A stretch of 64,000 nt of DNA, taken from contig NC_053417.1 of NCBI RefSeq assembly GCF_016859285.1, positions 17,436,706 to 17,500,705 on the forward strand. The letters are read 5' to 3'. Below are positions 1 through 20,847 of this stretch, one piece after another; within the stretch, counting starts at the first letter, position 1; each line of letters begins with the position of its first letter. The stretch is from Xiphias gladius (Eukaryota > Chordata > Actinopteri > Istiophoriformes > Xiphiidae). The translations under genes and the position numbers were made by a program. The notes beneath the pieces are model-generated. The model saw nothing but the letters and a program-made list of their open reading frames with translations, searched no databases and had not been told where the DNA came from.

Positions 1-994
1 GTAAATTATCTAAATCCAGTTTTTGTCAGTGGCAAAATGCTTCTGGCTGACATGTTCTATTTTGCTGAGGCTTCAAACCTCTATTGATGATTCTTCAGAA
101 AACCAAAAATTTGCAAATAAGTGCCCCTTGATCCAGAAGTACCACATCCTAGCCCAGACGTGCATATCAACTGAGTTGCAGTACCACAAAGAATAATTGT
201 TTTTAAAAGGACATCTCAGTTCAGTTTGTTTGCCCACATATATCAGTGCTAACTATTTAACTTCCTCAATCCAGTGTTCTTAAATTAAGACACTGACTGC
301 TTTACCAATACATTTTCAAAAAGACGGACATATTGTATTAGGTGTATGGGGGGAAAAAATGGGAACAACCTTCTACAACTAGTGTCTGGAAAAAGTAGAC
401 AGCCTTTGGGCTGGCTATTTTTGAAACGTAAATGAGAAAAACCTTGAACTGTCTTACAGTCTTGCAGTCAGTCCAGAAGATGTTAACCTGTTAGTTTGCT
501 GAGAAAATCTACTTATCAGACACTAATCCTCACACCACATATCAGTTAAACTCTCAAATAGGTGATGTAATCTTTAAAATACTTGCCCTCTGAACTCCCT
601 CCTCAACACTAATGATAAAGACACAGTTTGTCCTCCTTTCCTGCTCGAACAGATTGTGTAAAGTAACAACAATAAACAGGAACTAACTCCTGTAGAGAGC
701 AGTTAATGTCACTTGACAGTACACATAATAATTGAGGTCTAAGATAGTGGCTGCAGTGTTCAAAATGATAAGCATGACTAATAGGAACTATTAAGCACGC
801 GATCATTATGGAAGTTGTGACCACAGACCTGCCGTCCGGCAAATGTGACTGATAAGACGTCCGTTCACGTTGGTATCCTGCCATGTTTTAGCTGAGATAA
901 GATCTTTCTGTTTGATTAATGAGTCATTTTGTTTTCTTTTTCAAATTGTGTCTGCATATTTCCATGTTAATACATGAGTATCTGTATGTTGCAG
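1..994 (+). other. samhd1: samhd1 intron upstream of the first visible exon
   Basis: No coding exon was recognised here. The stretch ends in the acceptor TTGCAG at 989-994. The exons encoding the SAM domain and the first half of the HD domain must lie before the window. The open frames here match nothing I recognise. Confidence 0.7.
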
Positions 995-8023
<7,029 letters not shown>

Positions 8024-8965
8024 TACCCCTATGTTACACATTTGGTCGATGACACAGTGTTGAGTGAAAATTATATATATTTTTTTTTTCTACGAGGTAA
8101 GTGTGTTGATGAACATAGCTAATTAAGCAGTTTTTTAACTAGAAAAATGATTTCAAGGTTTCAAAAGAGGAAGCACTGCATATTCAGGATCTATACTTTT
8201 TAAAACATTACCTTCAATATTTTACACACATCTTTGATTTTGTTTGTTGATTGCAATCAGGTTATTATTTTTAAGTCATTTACAGCTACAAGTGTCACAT
8301 TTTTAAGTTGATTTGTTTTATAACTTGTTCAAAGCAATAGCCTATCATGTCTTTGAATTATGAACAATAAATCAGAGTCAGTTAAAATGATGTACTCTTA
8401 AACAGAATACGCACAGAGTATAATACAAGGCATTGTGTTTTTACAGCAAATACAGCTGATGTGTTTCAGGGTGTTGTTTTATTCAACTTTCAGATACGCT
8501 TAGGCTTTTGTTTTTAAACTGTCAAACCTTCAAAATCTCAAATCTGCAGTCATTTGAAGTGAGCATTTGTTTTTACTTGAATTATTTGGAAATTTTGATT
8601 TGATTGTACTTTGAGAGTATTTATTTTTGGGAGGTTTTGTTTTTTGGTTGAGTGTGTTATGTAATCCTTTATTTATTGTTCTTACAGTAAGTGGCACAGT
8701 GTGCGCATTGCTGCGTTCACTTTATAGATATTAGCAACATTTTAAATGGTATTTTGGATACCTTTTAAGTTTTCCTCTTCCATCACCAAAATGTGATTCA
8801 GCCTCATCAGACTTACCTCAACGCTGGTTTTCTTGTGCTTGACTGCGTTTAAAAAATATATTTTTGAAAGAATGTAAAGGGAAACCTACCAAAGGGTTTT
8901 AGGAGATCCTGTAAAGGTTAAGGGGCTGAAAAAAGTTTCAAAATAAAGCTCTTTCTCTCAGTTGT
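8024..8965 (+). other. samhd1: samhd1 3' untranslated region
   Basis: AT-rich sequence after the stop codon with no coding signal. AATAAA hexamers at 8366-8371 and 8942-8947 are candidate polyadenylation signals. The later one fits a long UTR of about 0.9 kb. Which is used cannot be told from sequence. Confidence 0.7.
8942..8947 (+). terminator. samhd1: Candidate polyadenylation signal of samhd1
   Basis: Canonical AATAAA followed by a TG-rich stretch (GTTGTGTCCTCATGTTGG). An alternative AATAAA lies at 8366-8371. Confidence 0.5.
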
Positions 8966-9010
8966 GTCCTCATGTTGGTAAACTTGTCGAGCACCAGAGG
9001 CCATCATGCA
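8951..9010 (+). repeat. Short dispersed sequence, shared with 20259-20322
   Basis: CTCAGTTGTGTCCTCATGT is identical at both places and is followed in both by a diverged block ending in a CACCAGAGG core (GCACCAGAGG here, ACACCAGAGG in the other copy). Family unknown; it may be the end of a mobile element. Confidence 0.5.
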
Positions 9011-9089
9011 TGCAGTTTAGACAAAATATTAATCTTCTACAAAATACTTTGCTATATGGGAAGTTGGATCTTGTCTCTTAGTATTGTTT

Positions 9090-9545
9090 TTATGCCTACA
9101 AGCCGGCAACCGCCAAGGCTGGGGGCATTATGTTTCCAGGTTGTCCATCTGTCCATACATGCGTCTGTAAATCTGCCCATCCTGGCAATTCTCATGGACA
9201 CGATATCTCAGGAACGCTTTGAGCGAATTTCTTCAAATTTGGCACAAACATCCACTTGATCTCAAGGAGGAACTGCTTAGAAATTGGTGGTAAAACGTCA
9301 CTGTGACCTCACAAAACAATGTTTTTGGCCATAACGCAAGAGATCATGCGTTAATTATGACACAGTTTCACACAAATGTCTAATAAGATAAAATTATAAA
9401 GCAATGACCTTTTATATCCAAAAGGTCAAAGGTCAACTTCACTCTCAAAATAACTCAGGCACAGAAGGGGAGATGTGACCATATTTCCTGCAACTTGAAT
9501 GGTTGGCACAGGCATACAACTGTGAGTTGGCAATTCTAGTTGTGT
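9090..9545 (+). repeat. Dispersed repeat of a percomorph-wide type
   Basis: It runs from GGCAACCGCCAAGGCTGGGGGCATTATG through GTCCATCTGTCCATAC, GATATCTCAGGAACGC, TTCTTCAAATTTGGCACAAAC, CACTGTGACCTCACAAAAC, GGCCATAACGCAAGAG and CCAAAAGGTCAAAGGTCAAC to GGCAATTCTAG. I recall this block order from many spiny-rayed fish loci. It has no open frame of its own and its class is not assigned. Confidence 0.65.
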
Positions 9546-10560
9546 TCTAACATCCAAATTTGCAGTTGTGTTGTTATTCCCCTGTACATCATGGCCAACT
9601 TCAGATAAACTTGGGAAGTAAAGGCAGTAAATTCAGAGTCTGGGTTATCTGGTAAGAACCTTTGGCGTCCTCTCAAATTTTTTTTGCTGGGCATTAAAAC
9701 GGAGTATCCACCAACTGTTTATCAGCAGCGAAAACCTTACTGCCCCTCCCGACCAAAGACTTCGGTGAGAGGGATCTCCATTTTGTCAACCACCCAGAAA
9801 AAGAGAGACTGGCTGAAACAGAACCACCCTCTTTTACTGATCTCGATTAGTCATGCTGAGACAGTTTAGTTCTAAATATGCACATTGATCAATCAATGAT
9901 TGTCAATGACTGGTGAGTTTAATTTTGAATGAAAATCTAAAGAAACTTGAGTTTCCATTTCACACTTGTCCCTTCTGCCCATATATACTTATCTTGCCTG
10001 AATTTATTAAAGTCAAAAATGTGTTGTTTTTTTATTGTTTTTTTTTTTTACCCTTACTTCACTGTGACGTTTGAGCCTCACTGTGCAGAATGATGAATGT
10101 GAAGAGTATGTTTTCACATTAAGTTTTATAAAAGGAGAAGGTTTCTCTGTGATTTCCTTAAATCTTATGTCAAACAGATTTGCATATTCATACAGTAGAT
10201 TATGGAGTTTTCATTGTGGGAGAAAAACATCAAATCCGTATGTGACAGATTTTATTACTTAATTAAAATTCCAAGCAGATTATTTTTTACATCTGTAGAC
10301 ATGTCTTGAGGGGATCCTTTAAAGTAAATTCTACATCTACCCCCCTCTCTGTGACGACCAGCTTTCCACTCGATTTTTAGTGTAGACGTTCAGAACAACT
10401 GTAAACACTTTTGATATCCAATGTGATTGAACAGCACGTCATACAACTTAGTTCTTCTAGAGTATAAGTAAGCCTTTACAGCATAGCCAGAATTAACATG
10501 TTGAGGTAGCACCAGCTCACAGCCCAGGAATTTTCATATACAGATAAGTGTTTGACATTT
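9546..10560. other. Intergenic sequence, nothing recognised
   Basis: AT-rich DNA with short homopolymers (T run near 10040). No exon, RNA gene or repeat family was recognised. Confidence 0.6.
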
Positions 10561-10569
10561 TGAAGCCAT

Positions 10570-10610
10570 ATGAAAGAAGGTGAGAAGAAGAAGAAGAAAA
10601 AGAATGAGCT
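10570..10610. repeat. GAA-rich purine tract
   Basis: AAGAAGG.GAGAAGAAGAAGAAG, an impure (AAG)n run at the 3' end of the NLR relic on the opposite strand. Confidence 0.8.
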
Positions 10611-10634
10611 GAACAAGGAGGAGAACCAGAGGAA

Positions 10635-10765
10635 TAATAGTAGTTGTCTAACTTCAGTATCTCCAATTTGCAGTTTGGACTCTCCAGTCCGACAGACAGC
10701 AGCTTCACTCCTGAATCCAGCAGATGGTCAGTTTCACTCAGATGGGAGAGGTTTGACATCAGAGC
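10635..10765 (-). pseudogene. LRR segment of the NLR relic
   Basis: The minus strand reads [20 protein letters not shown], the characteristic ribonuclease-inhibitor-like repeat of fish NLR-C proteins. The usual following repeats are absent; the sequence degenerates into a serine-rich frame towards 10580. Confidence 0.85.
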
Positions 10766-11224
10766 TAAGGACAGGACTTCACAATGCCACTCAGAGAGTC
10801 CACAACCAGAGAGCCTGCAAATACATATTTAATGTATCACTGTTGATGGCCGAGATACAGAACGTAGCTATACAAAGCTAAAGTTAATCAACTGAGTAAC
10901 ATAAGTACACTTAAGGGTATATTTAGGCAGTCATAACTGAGTAGCAAATTTTGCCAACGTGACAAAAATATATCAACTCAAAGGTCCACTTACTGGCCCT
11001 TTCAGAGCTTTCAATTGCAGTTCACAGTCTTCATCAGTGATAAAATGGAATTAGTAAGTCTATGTATTATGTATAACAACATTTTTATAATGAATATATA
11101 TGAGAAACTTTGTTTGTAGTCAACATATGCTCCAGAACTTTAGCAGTGATCCAACAAAAAACTGGGATGTGACACATAATATAGAGGCTCTGCAATGCCT
11201 TGATGTGTGAGATGATTCTGCTTG

Positions 11225-11745
11225 ACAATGACTCCTCAGTGAATCTCTTCCTAAAGTACTCTTCCTTCTGAGTGTCAGTGAATCCTCACACTTCTGTTAC
11301 CCTATCAACATATGAAGGCGGGATCTGGTTGGCTACTGCAGGGCTTGAAGTTATCCAAAGGAGAGTTGAGGGAAGTAGATTCCCCTTGATGAGGTTTATC
11401 AAGAGCATGTTAATTGATGAGGCCTGTGTGACATCTGACACAACCTAATTTTTCTGGAAATCCAACAACCGTCATCCAGGCTGTCAAAGATTAACAAAAC
11501 CTTACACATAGCAAGCTTTTCTGCTTGCTATGCACCATGTGCAGTGTTGGATCAAAGTCGTGAAGCAGACTGTACTGCTTGTCTTTGATCAAGTTCAGCT
11601 CCTGAAACAACAAAAGCAGAATCACAAGGTTGACATCTGGATTTTTCCAAGCCCTCTGTCCAGTCCAGAGTAAACTTCTGCACTGAGAAGGTTTTCCCGA
11701 TGCCAGCAATGCCATTCGTCAGAACTACTCTGATTAATCTCTTTT
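11225..11745 (-). pseudogene. NACHT ATPase segment of the NLR relic
   Basis: Walker A GIAGIGKT is intact at 11690-11713, within [20 protein letters not shown]. The frame shifts just after LDWTEGLEK (near 11640) into [20 protein letters not shown]. It shifts again before KLAMCKVLLIFDSLDD, the Walker B region. Downstream [12 protein letters not shown] is followed by TGA (11286-11288) where the family has arginine before GFTD. Confidence 0.9.
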
Positions 11746-11854
11746 GGCCAGGTTAAACCTTAAAGATGTCATGGCATTTGATTGGAGTGTCATGCAGGGT
11801 CTCCATTTTAGATATTGTCTCAAGTTGCCACACCTCATGTTGGATATTCATTCA

Positions 11855-12015
11855 TTCACATTGTCCCTCAGTGATGTAGAGCTCAGTGTAAATCCTATTC
11901 AGGTGGGTCAGAAATTCTACTTCAGCAGTTCCTTCTAATGCAAATTCACATTTCTTTCTGAGACTGATCTTATGTTTGTCTAAAACCTCCTGCAGACTGC
12001 CCGTCACTGAAACAT
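11855..12015 (-). pseudogene. FISNA segment of the NLR relic
   Basis: Translation of the minus strand gives LRKKCEFALEG and LNRIYTELYITEG, diagnostic of the fish-specific NACHT-associated (FISNA) domain. A TTTCAG acceptor-like site precedes it at about 12011-12016. Confidence 0.88.
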
Positions 12016-12651
12016 AAGCAGAAAAATAATAAATCATATTTCTTTAAATGTATTTATCTCCTAAAAAGAATTAGCAGTTTGGCTGTAACTTTAAGTGTGA
12101 AGTCAACACTTATTGATAAGTTGTACCTGGTTAACTTCACACTCATCTCGCCATTTTGTGTAATTGCACCATCTCTAACTGCACTATTATTGAACTTAGT
12201 CGACTGTAATCAAAACATGGCCCCAGAGAGTGACGTGGTGAGGATAAGTGTCTCTACCAAAGCCTCTGGAAAAAGTTCTTTTCCACGAAAAGATTCTGCC
12301 AATATCAACATCTTAAAAGATAATCATTTCTGGTGATGCATAAAATCAAACCCGCTGCAACAACGGCAACTGTGGAGCACATAGTACAATACCCAGTGTG
12401 CATGTCACATAGTCTGTTAAAGGAAACATGCTTGCAGTATAAACATCTGGCTCTTCTCACATCATCCCTTACACTTTTTCTAATCATTACTTTTGAACTA
12501 AATTTACAGTGCAACTCCCACACTACGTTCAATCTAGGCGGCATTTGAACTTGCACATACTGTAGCTGGTGCAACAAAGTGCTGGTGGTCATTTCAGTGC
12601 CGACATAAAATCGATACATTTGATGACTACAGTTGCACTCAGTAGAGCACA

Positions 12652-12894
12652 TACCTCCCCCAAGGCAAAAACTGTCCTATCTCGCAACGTTAAGGAGAGT
12701 GATAAACAAATTCCTGGATCCGTCACTTTTACCAGATGTGCACCAAAATTTAAGGGGTTCTTCCCTGACCCATGCCCCATCCCTCCACCAAGTTTGGTGC
12801 AAATCGGTTCAGTACTTTTTGCGTAATCCTGCTGACAACTAAACAAACCAACAAATAAACAAACCAAGTGGAAACAAACTCATTGGCGGACGTA
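12652..12894. mobile_element. Short inverted-repeat (MITE-like) element
   Basis: The outer ends TACCTCCCCCAA (12652-12663) and TTGGCGGACGTA (12883-12894) are inverted repeats matching at 10 of 12 bases. The interior includes AAGTTTGGTGCAAATCGGTTCAG and an ACAAACCAACAAATAAACAAACC run. It is too short to encode a transposase, so probably non-autonomous. It lies within the NLR relic between the FISNA and RING pieces. Confidence 0.6.
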
Positions 12895-13049
12895 ATAATG
12901 AGTTTTGTTTTTTCTGAAATGCTGAAACATTTCAAATGTGCTAAAAAAATGCTGCACGTCATACAAAATAAAGAATGATAAAGGTGACTGCAGCAACACA
13001 AAATGTTCAGTTTTAGAAAAAGTAGGTAGTTATAAGGTTCAGTGCTGTT

Positions 13050-13240
13050 TTGACTGGGTGTCTGCAGTTCAGGACTTTTTTCCGGATTGTTTACCACATT
13101 GAAGGACATGAGAAATCTTGTTGAATTACACTGTTCCCAGCATGAATCAATGCATTGCTTGCAGAAGCAATGTCCACAGCTGATGAAAACTTGATCCCTC
13201 AAAGCACAAAGCACAACATGATGGCTGCTCCTCGATAACA
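13050..13240 (-). pseudogene. RING-like zinc-binding segment of the NLR relic
   Basis: The minus strand reads EEQPSCCALCFE in one frame and then, after a frame change, VFISCGHCFCKQCIDSCWEQ in another, followed by PELQTPSQNSTEP. This fits the RING-like segment found near the N terminus of many fish NLR-C receptors. The change falls between the CxxC pair and the CGHCFCKQC block, so the domain is split. Confidence 0.8.
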
Positions 13241-13249
13241 TCACCAGGT

Positions 13250-14930
13250 ATTTTTCTTTTTAACTCCAAACTTTTTGATCATTATTATCATTGTGAACAA
13301 AAACATTCTTGGCAATACTAGACAGATTGTCAAATAGCACAGTGTAGATGGAACATGTATAAATGATCAACTCTTCATCATGTCAACTATCAAGGATAAA
13401 TTAAATTATGCAATCATTGTGTCATAATTATCAGTACTGGTGCTCAGTAAAAACAGAGTTCAGTATAACCTGGGTGGATTAAGTTCTTTAAATATCCACT
13501 TACTGCAGATAGTATCAGATGATCAGAGCAATTCTTTTGTCTGTAAATACAAATAAGATTCAGCGGAGAAATTTAAGTTATATCTACAGTGTAAGTCAGT
13601 TATGCCTGTGGAGGGTTTAAGGAGGATGGTTCCCTTGATCTAACCTGAGGCTAATAGGAGAAACTGATGATGCATTCAACCGCCTTGTCTTTCTTGCCTG
13701 AACCACACTGGGAAAGTTTTACAGCAGTACAAAATGGTGTCAAAACTGGTTATTTAGATTATTTCCTTCAAAAAAAAAAGACACTGATGCATTATACGTT
13801 CACAGCAGGGTTTCCCCTAACTAGGGTCATCTATGATGCAACATTGGCGAGTCAAACATGATGAAAAATTCAAGCTGTCAGCACTACTGCTGAAAATGCG
13901 CTGTTTCTATCCTTTCTGCTAACAAAACACACTCATTGCCAGTCAGTTAGCACAGTATAATCATGGACAGAGACAGGAAGACCGAGAGCGCACATTACTT
14001 TGCTCTTTTATTCACATGTGTGCGTTTGCGTGTCAGTAAAATGAGTTGTACTAAATGAGAATGAACTGTGTTGTCCAACGTTGTACTGTATTTGAACTGT
14101 CACTCAGTCTAAAGATGAATAGTTCCATCAAACTAATGTAAAAATAGAGCATCTCCATCCATTTTGGAGACACAAGATAACAGACATAACCGAGCATCAA
14201 CAGCAGATGGTTTCCTCACCCTCTGTTCAAAAGGGCCACTGCAGCAGGTTTACCGCACCTCGTGTATACTTTGTCTTACGACCAACTAACCTGCCTTTAC
14301 CGGCATGCGTCACCAAAGCAATTGAAACCATGCTGCTGTGTGTGTTATGGCTTGTCCTAGACACTTGCCAAGAGGGCCTTGCACGCCTGAACACACACAG
14401 CTCTTAGTGGTTTACAGCTGACCAAGACCTCTGTAAAACGGCAGACTAGGACTGTAGTTCTCTGTAAGACTGGAGAAAGAAATTTTAACATAAGAAGTTG
14501 CACATTCACATATAGTTCTGGGGAATTTCTTTCCTTTAAAAGTTTGTTTTTATACTATTTTTATAAGATTTTTATGTGCAGACTATCAAAATAATGCACT
14601 GGGCTTAAAACTGTAAACTGGCAGAGTATATTTAGGTCAGGAAAATACCAAAGACGGACAGGATGTAATCACATCTTGTAGAATAAAATAACATTCAGTT
14701 TGGCTCGTTTTGTTTCCTCCAATCCTGCAATCCTCCTTAAAAAGTTGGATTGCAGGTGGGTGGGGTATCAAAGGGGGCACGACAGAAAAAGTTTGAAAGC
14801 CACTAATACCTGTACAATTTGATATCAAAACATTCTGACAGAGCTGCTTTTGACCCCCCACCCCAACCCACTCACACAGTTAATCACTCGATTTATTCCA
14901 TGAAGATAAGAGAATAAGGAGAAGTCTTAC
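13250..14930. other. Interior of the NLR relic without recognised exon
   Basis: Presumably old intron and insertion sequence of the NLR relic. I see no exon, RNA gene or clear repeat. A short A-run lies near 13771-13779. Confidence 0.55.
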
Positions 14931-15063
14931 TTTGCGTTGAATATTCCAGGTTCATCACTGAAGACGCGAGGGATCTCTTTGGACAGCTCACTCCTCCGAG
15001 ACAGACAGATAGGGATACTGGAGACTTCGCTCTGCCCGCCTCATCCGTCCCATGGAGACTCAT
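14931..15063 (-). pseudogene. N-terminal exon of the NLR relic
   Basis: ATG at 15063-15061 opens MSLHGTDEAGRAKSPVS. The expected continuation appears in another frame as LSRRSELSKEIPRVFSDEPG, matching the family's opening exon (cf. SCVSLKSD.SKEIPP). A donor GTAAGA lies at 14930-14925. The frame difference means at least one indel near 15015. Confidence 0.72.
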
Positions 15064-17690
<2,627 letters not shown>

Positions 17691-17691
17691 G

Positions 17692-18055
17692 GCTGCAACC
17701 AACAATTATTTTCATTATAAATACATGAGACATTTTCTATAATAACTGATCAATTGTTTAGTCTATAAAATGCCAGAAAATAGTAGAAAAATCCTCGTCT
17801 TCATCTCCTGAAGCTCAAGTTAACCTACTCAAAGAGGTTTCATTGTCTGACCAACAGTCAAAAACCCAAAGGTGTTGAGTTTACTGTCATAGAAAACTGG
17901 GAAACCAGCAAATATTCACATTTGAGGAGCTGGTACCGATGAATTTTTTGGATCTTTGCTTAAAAAAATGACCTTAATGCATAACCAGTTTGTAAAAATT
18001 GTTGCCAAATAATTTTCTGTCAACCAACTGATCAGTTCAGCTCTAGAGTAGTGGT
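17692..18055 (+). mobile_element. MITE-like repeat, family B (copy 1)
   Basis: It runs from GGCTGCAACCAACAATTATTTTC to TTCAGCTCTAGAG. Internal blocks are TCTATAAAATGCCAGAAAATAG, GACCAACAGTCAAAAACCC, CAGCAAATATTCACATTTGAG and TAATTTTCTGTCAACC. The ends GCTGCAAC and the inverse of TTCAGCTC resemble inverted termini. The length suits a non-autonomous hAT-like element, but the superfamily is only a guess. Confidence 0.7.
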
Positions 18056-19009
18056 TGTTTTCTTGGTGTCTGGGGAAAAAATGAGACTGCCATTTATAAT
18101 GTGGGTCCCGGGGCACCCCTAGGAGGTTAATCCAGCTGCGATAGTTCACTGTGATAGTATCAATGAGCCAGGTTCCTCGGGTCACAGAATCTGATTTGGC
18201 GCAGAAAACTGCATGACATCGATTTTTCAAAATAAGATGTCACAAGAAAATGGTGAGAAATGAGAAATGGATCTAAGTCAACAAATTGGAGATTATAAAT
18301 AAATAGATTGTGGCATAAATAAATAGCCCTGTGGGGAAATTGCTAACCAGGAATAAATAAAAATCTAGTATAAAATAAAACCTTGGCCTTGTCGATGAAC
18401 AGAAAGGTACATGTCAAATAATACTAATAATAATGATGATAATAATAATAATACTAATAATAATGATACAGTAGTAGAGGAATTTCTTTAAGTGCTTAAT
18501 TATTTAATTTGTATTAGGTATTAGGTGAAACATATTCATGCATTTCATTGTATATCAATGTATTTATCTTGTTCATTTAATTTAAATCTAATATAATTTA
18601 GCCATATCTAGAGCTGAAAACTCTATTGGACTGAAATGTGTTTGTTTTTATTTCATTTTCTTCAAACAACAGAGAAAGGTTTGGTGGCACTTTCTGATAA
18701 GGCACCATCTGTAAAGAGTTTAAGAACAACTTTTGGGTTGCCAGGTTGTGGAAAATCCACCTCCCGCAAGTTATTTTAGCTCTTTAATTCAGTAAGGAGA
18801 AACTTCCAGTGGAGTTTTTAACAACTTATCTTACAGAAAAAGGCTGCAGGACATCAAAATCCATTTGTAAGTGTGACTCTGCAGAGAGAGGTCTTAATAC
18901 TCAGTGATTTTGCAGTACCTGTACTGACACTGTTTTGTTTTGTTTTTTAATCTGTGCCTCACATTGCCAGCGCATACCTAACAGAACTGTTTAGTCGGGC
19001 CAGACACTA
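18056..19009. other. Intergenic, no gene recognised
   Basis: AT-rich with an impure AAT/ATA triplet tract at 18417-18468. Confidence 0.6.
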
Positions 19010-19480
19010 ATGGTCACACGAAGTCAGCCACAAGGGTTCTGGGGTGTCTGTGAAGATTCTCAGTCATCCAGGTCATGGTTATCCAAGAAGACTTGAAATT
19101 GAGGACAACTGGACTTGGTTGTACACTTGGCCTCCTGTGACTCCAAAAAACAACAACAACAATCAGTCAGAACTTAAGAAGCCTCTTCGATGAGAGGTGA
19201 AACGTCTTCAGGTATCTACGACCAAGTCCAGTTGGCCCCGATTCAACTCTTCTTGGAGAGGGGCTCCGGCGAGGTGGAAATCCCTGCAGGCAAACACGCA
19301 GCACCCAAGAGGAGGTTGCAGCATCGTGGTGCCACCACGTGGCATCAGCTGGAAAGGTCTACAAGGGAACGAACTAGTTTACCTGCATTCAAATGGAAAC
19401 TGAAATCCAGACACCAGGACACTCAAATCAGCAGACTGAACAAACCAGTATTTGGCAGGTGAGGGACTCAGACGTCGCAC
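19010..19480 (+). repeat. Dispersed repeat (possible retroelement 3' end)
   Basis: It contains GATTCTCAGTCATCCAGGTCATGG, AAGCCTCTTCGATGAGAGGTGAAACGTCTTC and ACCAAGTCCAGTTG..ATTCAACTC, blocks I recall from a repeat found near many fish genes. A 90-codon frame (19190-19459) runs through it but matches no protein I know. Family unassigned. Confidence 0.55.
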
Positions 19481-19645
19481 CGAATTCTTTCACGCCTTGT
19501 CCTTGATTTGAAGGGGTGCTGGGAAGTGCGGAAATGTGAAGTCACACGAGCCAGCTTCTTCCAGCGGCTTTTGATTTCCTGGAATTGTTTTGTGTGCGAG
19601 ACCTCGCAGCCGAACACCAGTCCACGCGTTTCATGGTTTTAAACG

Positions 19646-19679
19646 ATTTTACAATTTTAATATTGTTGAATTGTAAAAT
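19646..19679. repeat. Perfect 11-bp inverted repeat
   Basis: ATTTTACAATT at 19646-19656 and its exact reverse complement at 19669-19679, separated by 12 bases. It could form a hairpin; no role is apparent. Confidence 0.85.
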
Positions 19680-19774
19680 TGTTATACATAACCTGCAGGG
19701 CTTCGAACACCTCATAATCTATCCTGAAAGTCCGACTTTGTGAGTAAGGTCATGAAGATCTGGTTCGCCTTTAC

Positions 19775-20195
19775 AAATGACCAGTGGTGGAAGAAGGGAT
19801 TCAGGGACTCTAAATAAGCAGCTGTCTCAATCCTACACTGTAAAAAGTACAAATAAAGCTTGTTACAAAACGTTTTACAACTAAAACCCTGCATTCAAAG
19901 TTTTTAAATAAAAAGCACAGGTGTGTTAATAGAAAAATATACTTGAAGTAGCAAAACTAATATTTTAATAACTTTCTAGCTTTTACTATAACAAATATCA
20001 AATATCATAACTTTTTTTTAAAAAGATAATCGGATGTTTTGTATGTAAAATCATAACCTGGAAAGAAACAAGTAACTATGGTCATCAGATAACGTATTTA
20101 CAGTATATAGATTAGCATGACATTTGAATACTCAAAAGTACAAGTATGTCACAACAAATAGAGTGCTTGAGGTAATGTATTATATTCAACACTGC
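19775..20195 (+). mobile_element. MITE-like repeat, family A (copy 1)
   Basis: It begins near CCAGTGGTGGAAGAAGG. It continues through CCCTGCATTCAAAGTTTTTA, GATGTTTTGTATGTAAAATCATAACC and AAACAAGTAACTATGGTCATCAGATAACG, and tails off through ATACTCAAAAGTACAAGTA. The block order matches the other family A copies in this window (see 50437-51243). No coding capacity. Confidence 0.7.
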
Positions 20196-20258
20196 AACTG
20201 ACAGTGTCATTTCAAAACATTTAATAAAGTAAATTGAATGAGATGAGATGAAAACAGA

Positions 20259-20322
20259 GTGTGTCTTTCTCAGTTGTGTCCTCATGTAATAAGAATCGTT
20301 GAACACCAGAGGGCGTCATACA
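20259..20322 (+). repeat. Second copy of the 8951-9010 sequence
   Basis: It shares the 19-base core CTCAGTTGTGTCCTCATGT and the downstream CACCAGAGG core with the copy next to the samhd1 polyadenylation signal. Confidence 0.5.
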
Positions 20323-20369
20323 CCCATTGCTGCGGCCCTGGTACTGAGGCAGCTAATGAACCCCTTTCA

Positions 20370-20515
20370 ATATCAAGTCACATCAACTCAGATTTAATTT
20401 ATATAGCCCAATGTCACTAATCTTAATAATTCATCAGTTTACAATACAATATTTCTCTTACAATAAGAATATAGGGCACGTGTTTTTCAAAACATAAAGT
20501 ACTTTACAGGAGAAT
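20370..20515 (+). repeat. Possible degenerate dispersed repeat
   Basis: AGATTTAATTTATATAGCCCAATGTCACTAAT resembles a common fish repeat end (TTTATTTATATAGCCCAATATCACAAAT, from memory). The sequence trails into AAAGTACTTTACAGG. Confidence 0.4.
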
Positions 20516-20812
20516 AAAGCAAACGTTTGCTCAGTTGGCCTGTGGCAGAAAGTTAACTTGTTCTACATGGGAAAAATAAGGATTTAATTTCTGCATTTGT
20601 TTCATTACTTTACCGTCCAAAAATAGAATTGATCACTCAATATTCTTTAAGAAGATTCTGGGATCTAACTCTGCTTCAAGTTAGATATTCAAATAACGTG
20701 AACTACAAAGACAACTTTCATTAATAAAAACGTTGGATGAGCCCTTGTTATTCAAGCAGGAAGGTTATCTCACAGGATGTATGCAGAAACACACCGCCTT
20801 GATGCACTTGGG

Positions 20813-20847
<35 letters not shown>

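Larger units (their letters stand above)
10600..15063 (-). pseudogene. NLRC3-like (fish NLR-C) receptor pseudogene
   Basis: Broken relic of a large teleost-specific family of cytoplasmic NACHT-LRR innate immune receptors. Pieces appear on the minus strand in family order: N-terminal exon (14931-15063), RING-like segment (about 13050-13240), FISNA (about 11855-12015), NACHT (about 11225-11745) and one leucine-rich repeat (about 10635-10765). Lesions I can read are an internal frame change in the first exon, a frame change inside the RING segment, two frame changes in NACHT and an in-frame TGA at 11286-11288. Several exons, including most LRRs and any C-terminal PRY-SPRY domain, were not found. 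It cannot encode a working receptor. The family assignment is firm, but which NLR-C subgroup it came from is not. Confidence 0.88.

Noticed and set aside
12305-12652. 115-codon frame on - between NLR pieces
   Set aside because: No similarity to NLR or other families that I recognise, and it sits in relic DNA.
19190-19462. 90-codon frame with many charged residues
   Set aside because: It lies inside a dispersed repeat and resembles no protein I know; likely a repeat by-product.
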